Assembly: GCF_900114735.1 (NCBI RefSeq)
Contig: NZ_FOUA01000011.1
Coordinates: 1 to 49,704 of the forward strand
Direction: 5' to 3'
Length of the DNA stretch: 49,704 nucleotides
Source of the DNA: Halopseudomonas bauzanensis
GTDB taxonomy: Bacteria > Pseudomonadota > Gammaproteobacteria > Pseudomonadales > Pseudomonadaceae
Shown: positions 49,572 through 49,704 of the stretch, piece by piece
Layout: every line of letters starts with the position of its first letter
Position numbering within the stretch: the stretch's first letter is position 1
Notes under the pieces: generated by a model
What the model saw: the letters and a program-made list of their open reading frames with translations, nothing else
Databases searched by the model: none
Told to the model about the DNA's origin: nothing
Program-made: the position numbers and the translations under genes

Positions 49572-49704
49572 ACGCCTTCGTTGACGAGTACCGTGACCGC
49601 TACGGAGTCGAGTCGATCTGTCGGGTAATCCAGATCGCTCCGTCCGGTTATTACGTGCATGCAGCCAAAGCCCGTCAACCCGAACTGCGAAGCGCTCGTG
49701 CCAA
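49540..49704 (+). CDS. IS3-family transposase OrfB (partial, -1 frame)
   Basis: In the -1 frame relative to OrfA the reading continues [20 protein letters not shown] then [20 protein letters not shown], the usual start of the IS3-family catalytic (DDE integrase) ORF. It runs off the right edge, so only the N-terminal part is seen. Expression probably depends on frameshifting at TTTTG (49517-49521). The first codon of the frame is approximate. Confidence 0.85.

Larger units (their letters stand above)
49184..49704 (+). mobile_element. IS3-family insertion sequence, left end (truncated by window)
   Basis: A terminal inverted repeat begins TGAATCGCACCGGGTTTC at 49184, followed by OrfA and the start of OrfB. 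The right end is outside the window. The element lies 60 bases upstream of the large defence gene's start, divergent from it, and may have replaced or supplied that gene's promoter. Confidence 0.85.

Overview
The window looks like a high-GC gammaproteobacterial chromosome of the Pseudomonas group. The block mutM, ggt, ferredoxin, coaD, rsmD, two M16 peptidases, ftsY-ftsE-ftsX and rpoH follows the order known from Pseudomonas. Signal usage also fits, with an AlgU-type promoter before rpoH and Fur-box-like sites before siderophore receptors. A marine or Halopseudomonas-like lineage is possible but is only a guess from sequence style.

Layout. (1) 1-16058 is a fatty-acid or CoA-thioester degradation block. 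It holds etfB-etfA, a pair of acyl-CoA dehydrogenases behind a fused enoyl-CoA hydratase/3-hydroxyacyl-CoA dehydrogenase (resembling the pim operon), an IclR regulator divergent from an acyl-CoA ligase and a crotonase, two thioesterases, a thiolase with a second 3-hydroxyacyl-CoA dehydrogenase, and a multi-pass membrane protein. Related palindromes with a TTCCGCA half-site lie upstream of three of these transcription units and suggest one IclR regulon. (2) 16063-29960 is core housekeeping: DNA repair, glutathione turnover, CoA synthesis, rRNA methylation, SRP receptor and division ABC complex, heat-shock sigma factor and anaerobic haem synthesis. (3) 29977-42703 is accessory, surface and iron-related. 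It contains a secreted subtilisin-like protease with Glu where the catalytic Asp is expected, an orphan response regulator lacking its phospho-acceptor Asp next to a CirA/PfeA-like TonB receptor, a lipocalin, a YigZ protein, a CstA transporter, and a Fur-boxed operon of TonB receptor, DUF3649, PepSY and DUF3325 proteins. (4) From 42992 onward is a probable genomic island. It begins at a 45-nt 3' fragment of tRNA-Arg(CCG), then about 1 kb of nearly gene-free DNA with two tiny coupled ORFs, then one very large gene (1689 aa) with a Cap4/DUF4297-like nuclease domain, a P-loop STAND/NACHT-type ATPase and a long helical C-terminus. This is the architecture of Avs/bNACHT anti-phage sensors. The left end of an IS3-family element lies just upstream of it and runs off the window.

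The most interesting items are the large STAND nuclease in the tRNA-bounded island, the pseudo-receiver regulator next to the siderophore receptor, the Glu-for-Asp subtilase, and the shared IclR-type operators. Three short gene remnants (10154-10300, 34949-35062, 36445-36531) show local gene decay.
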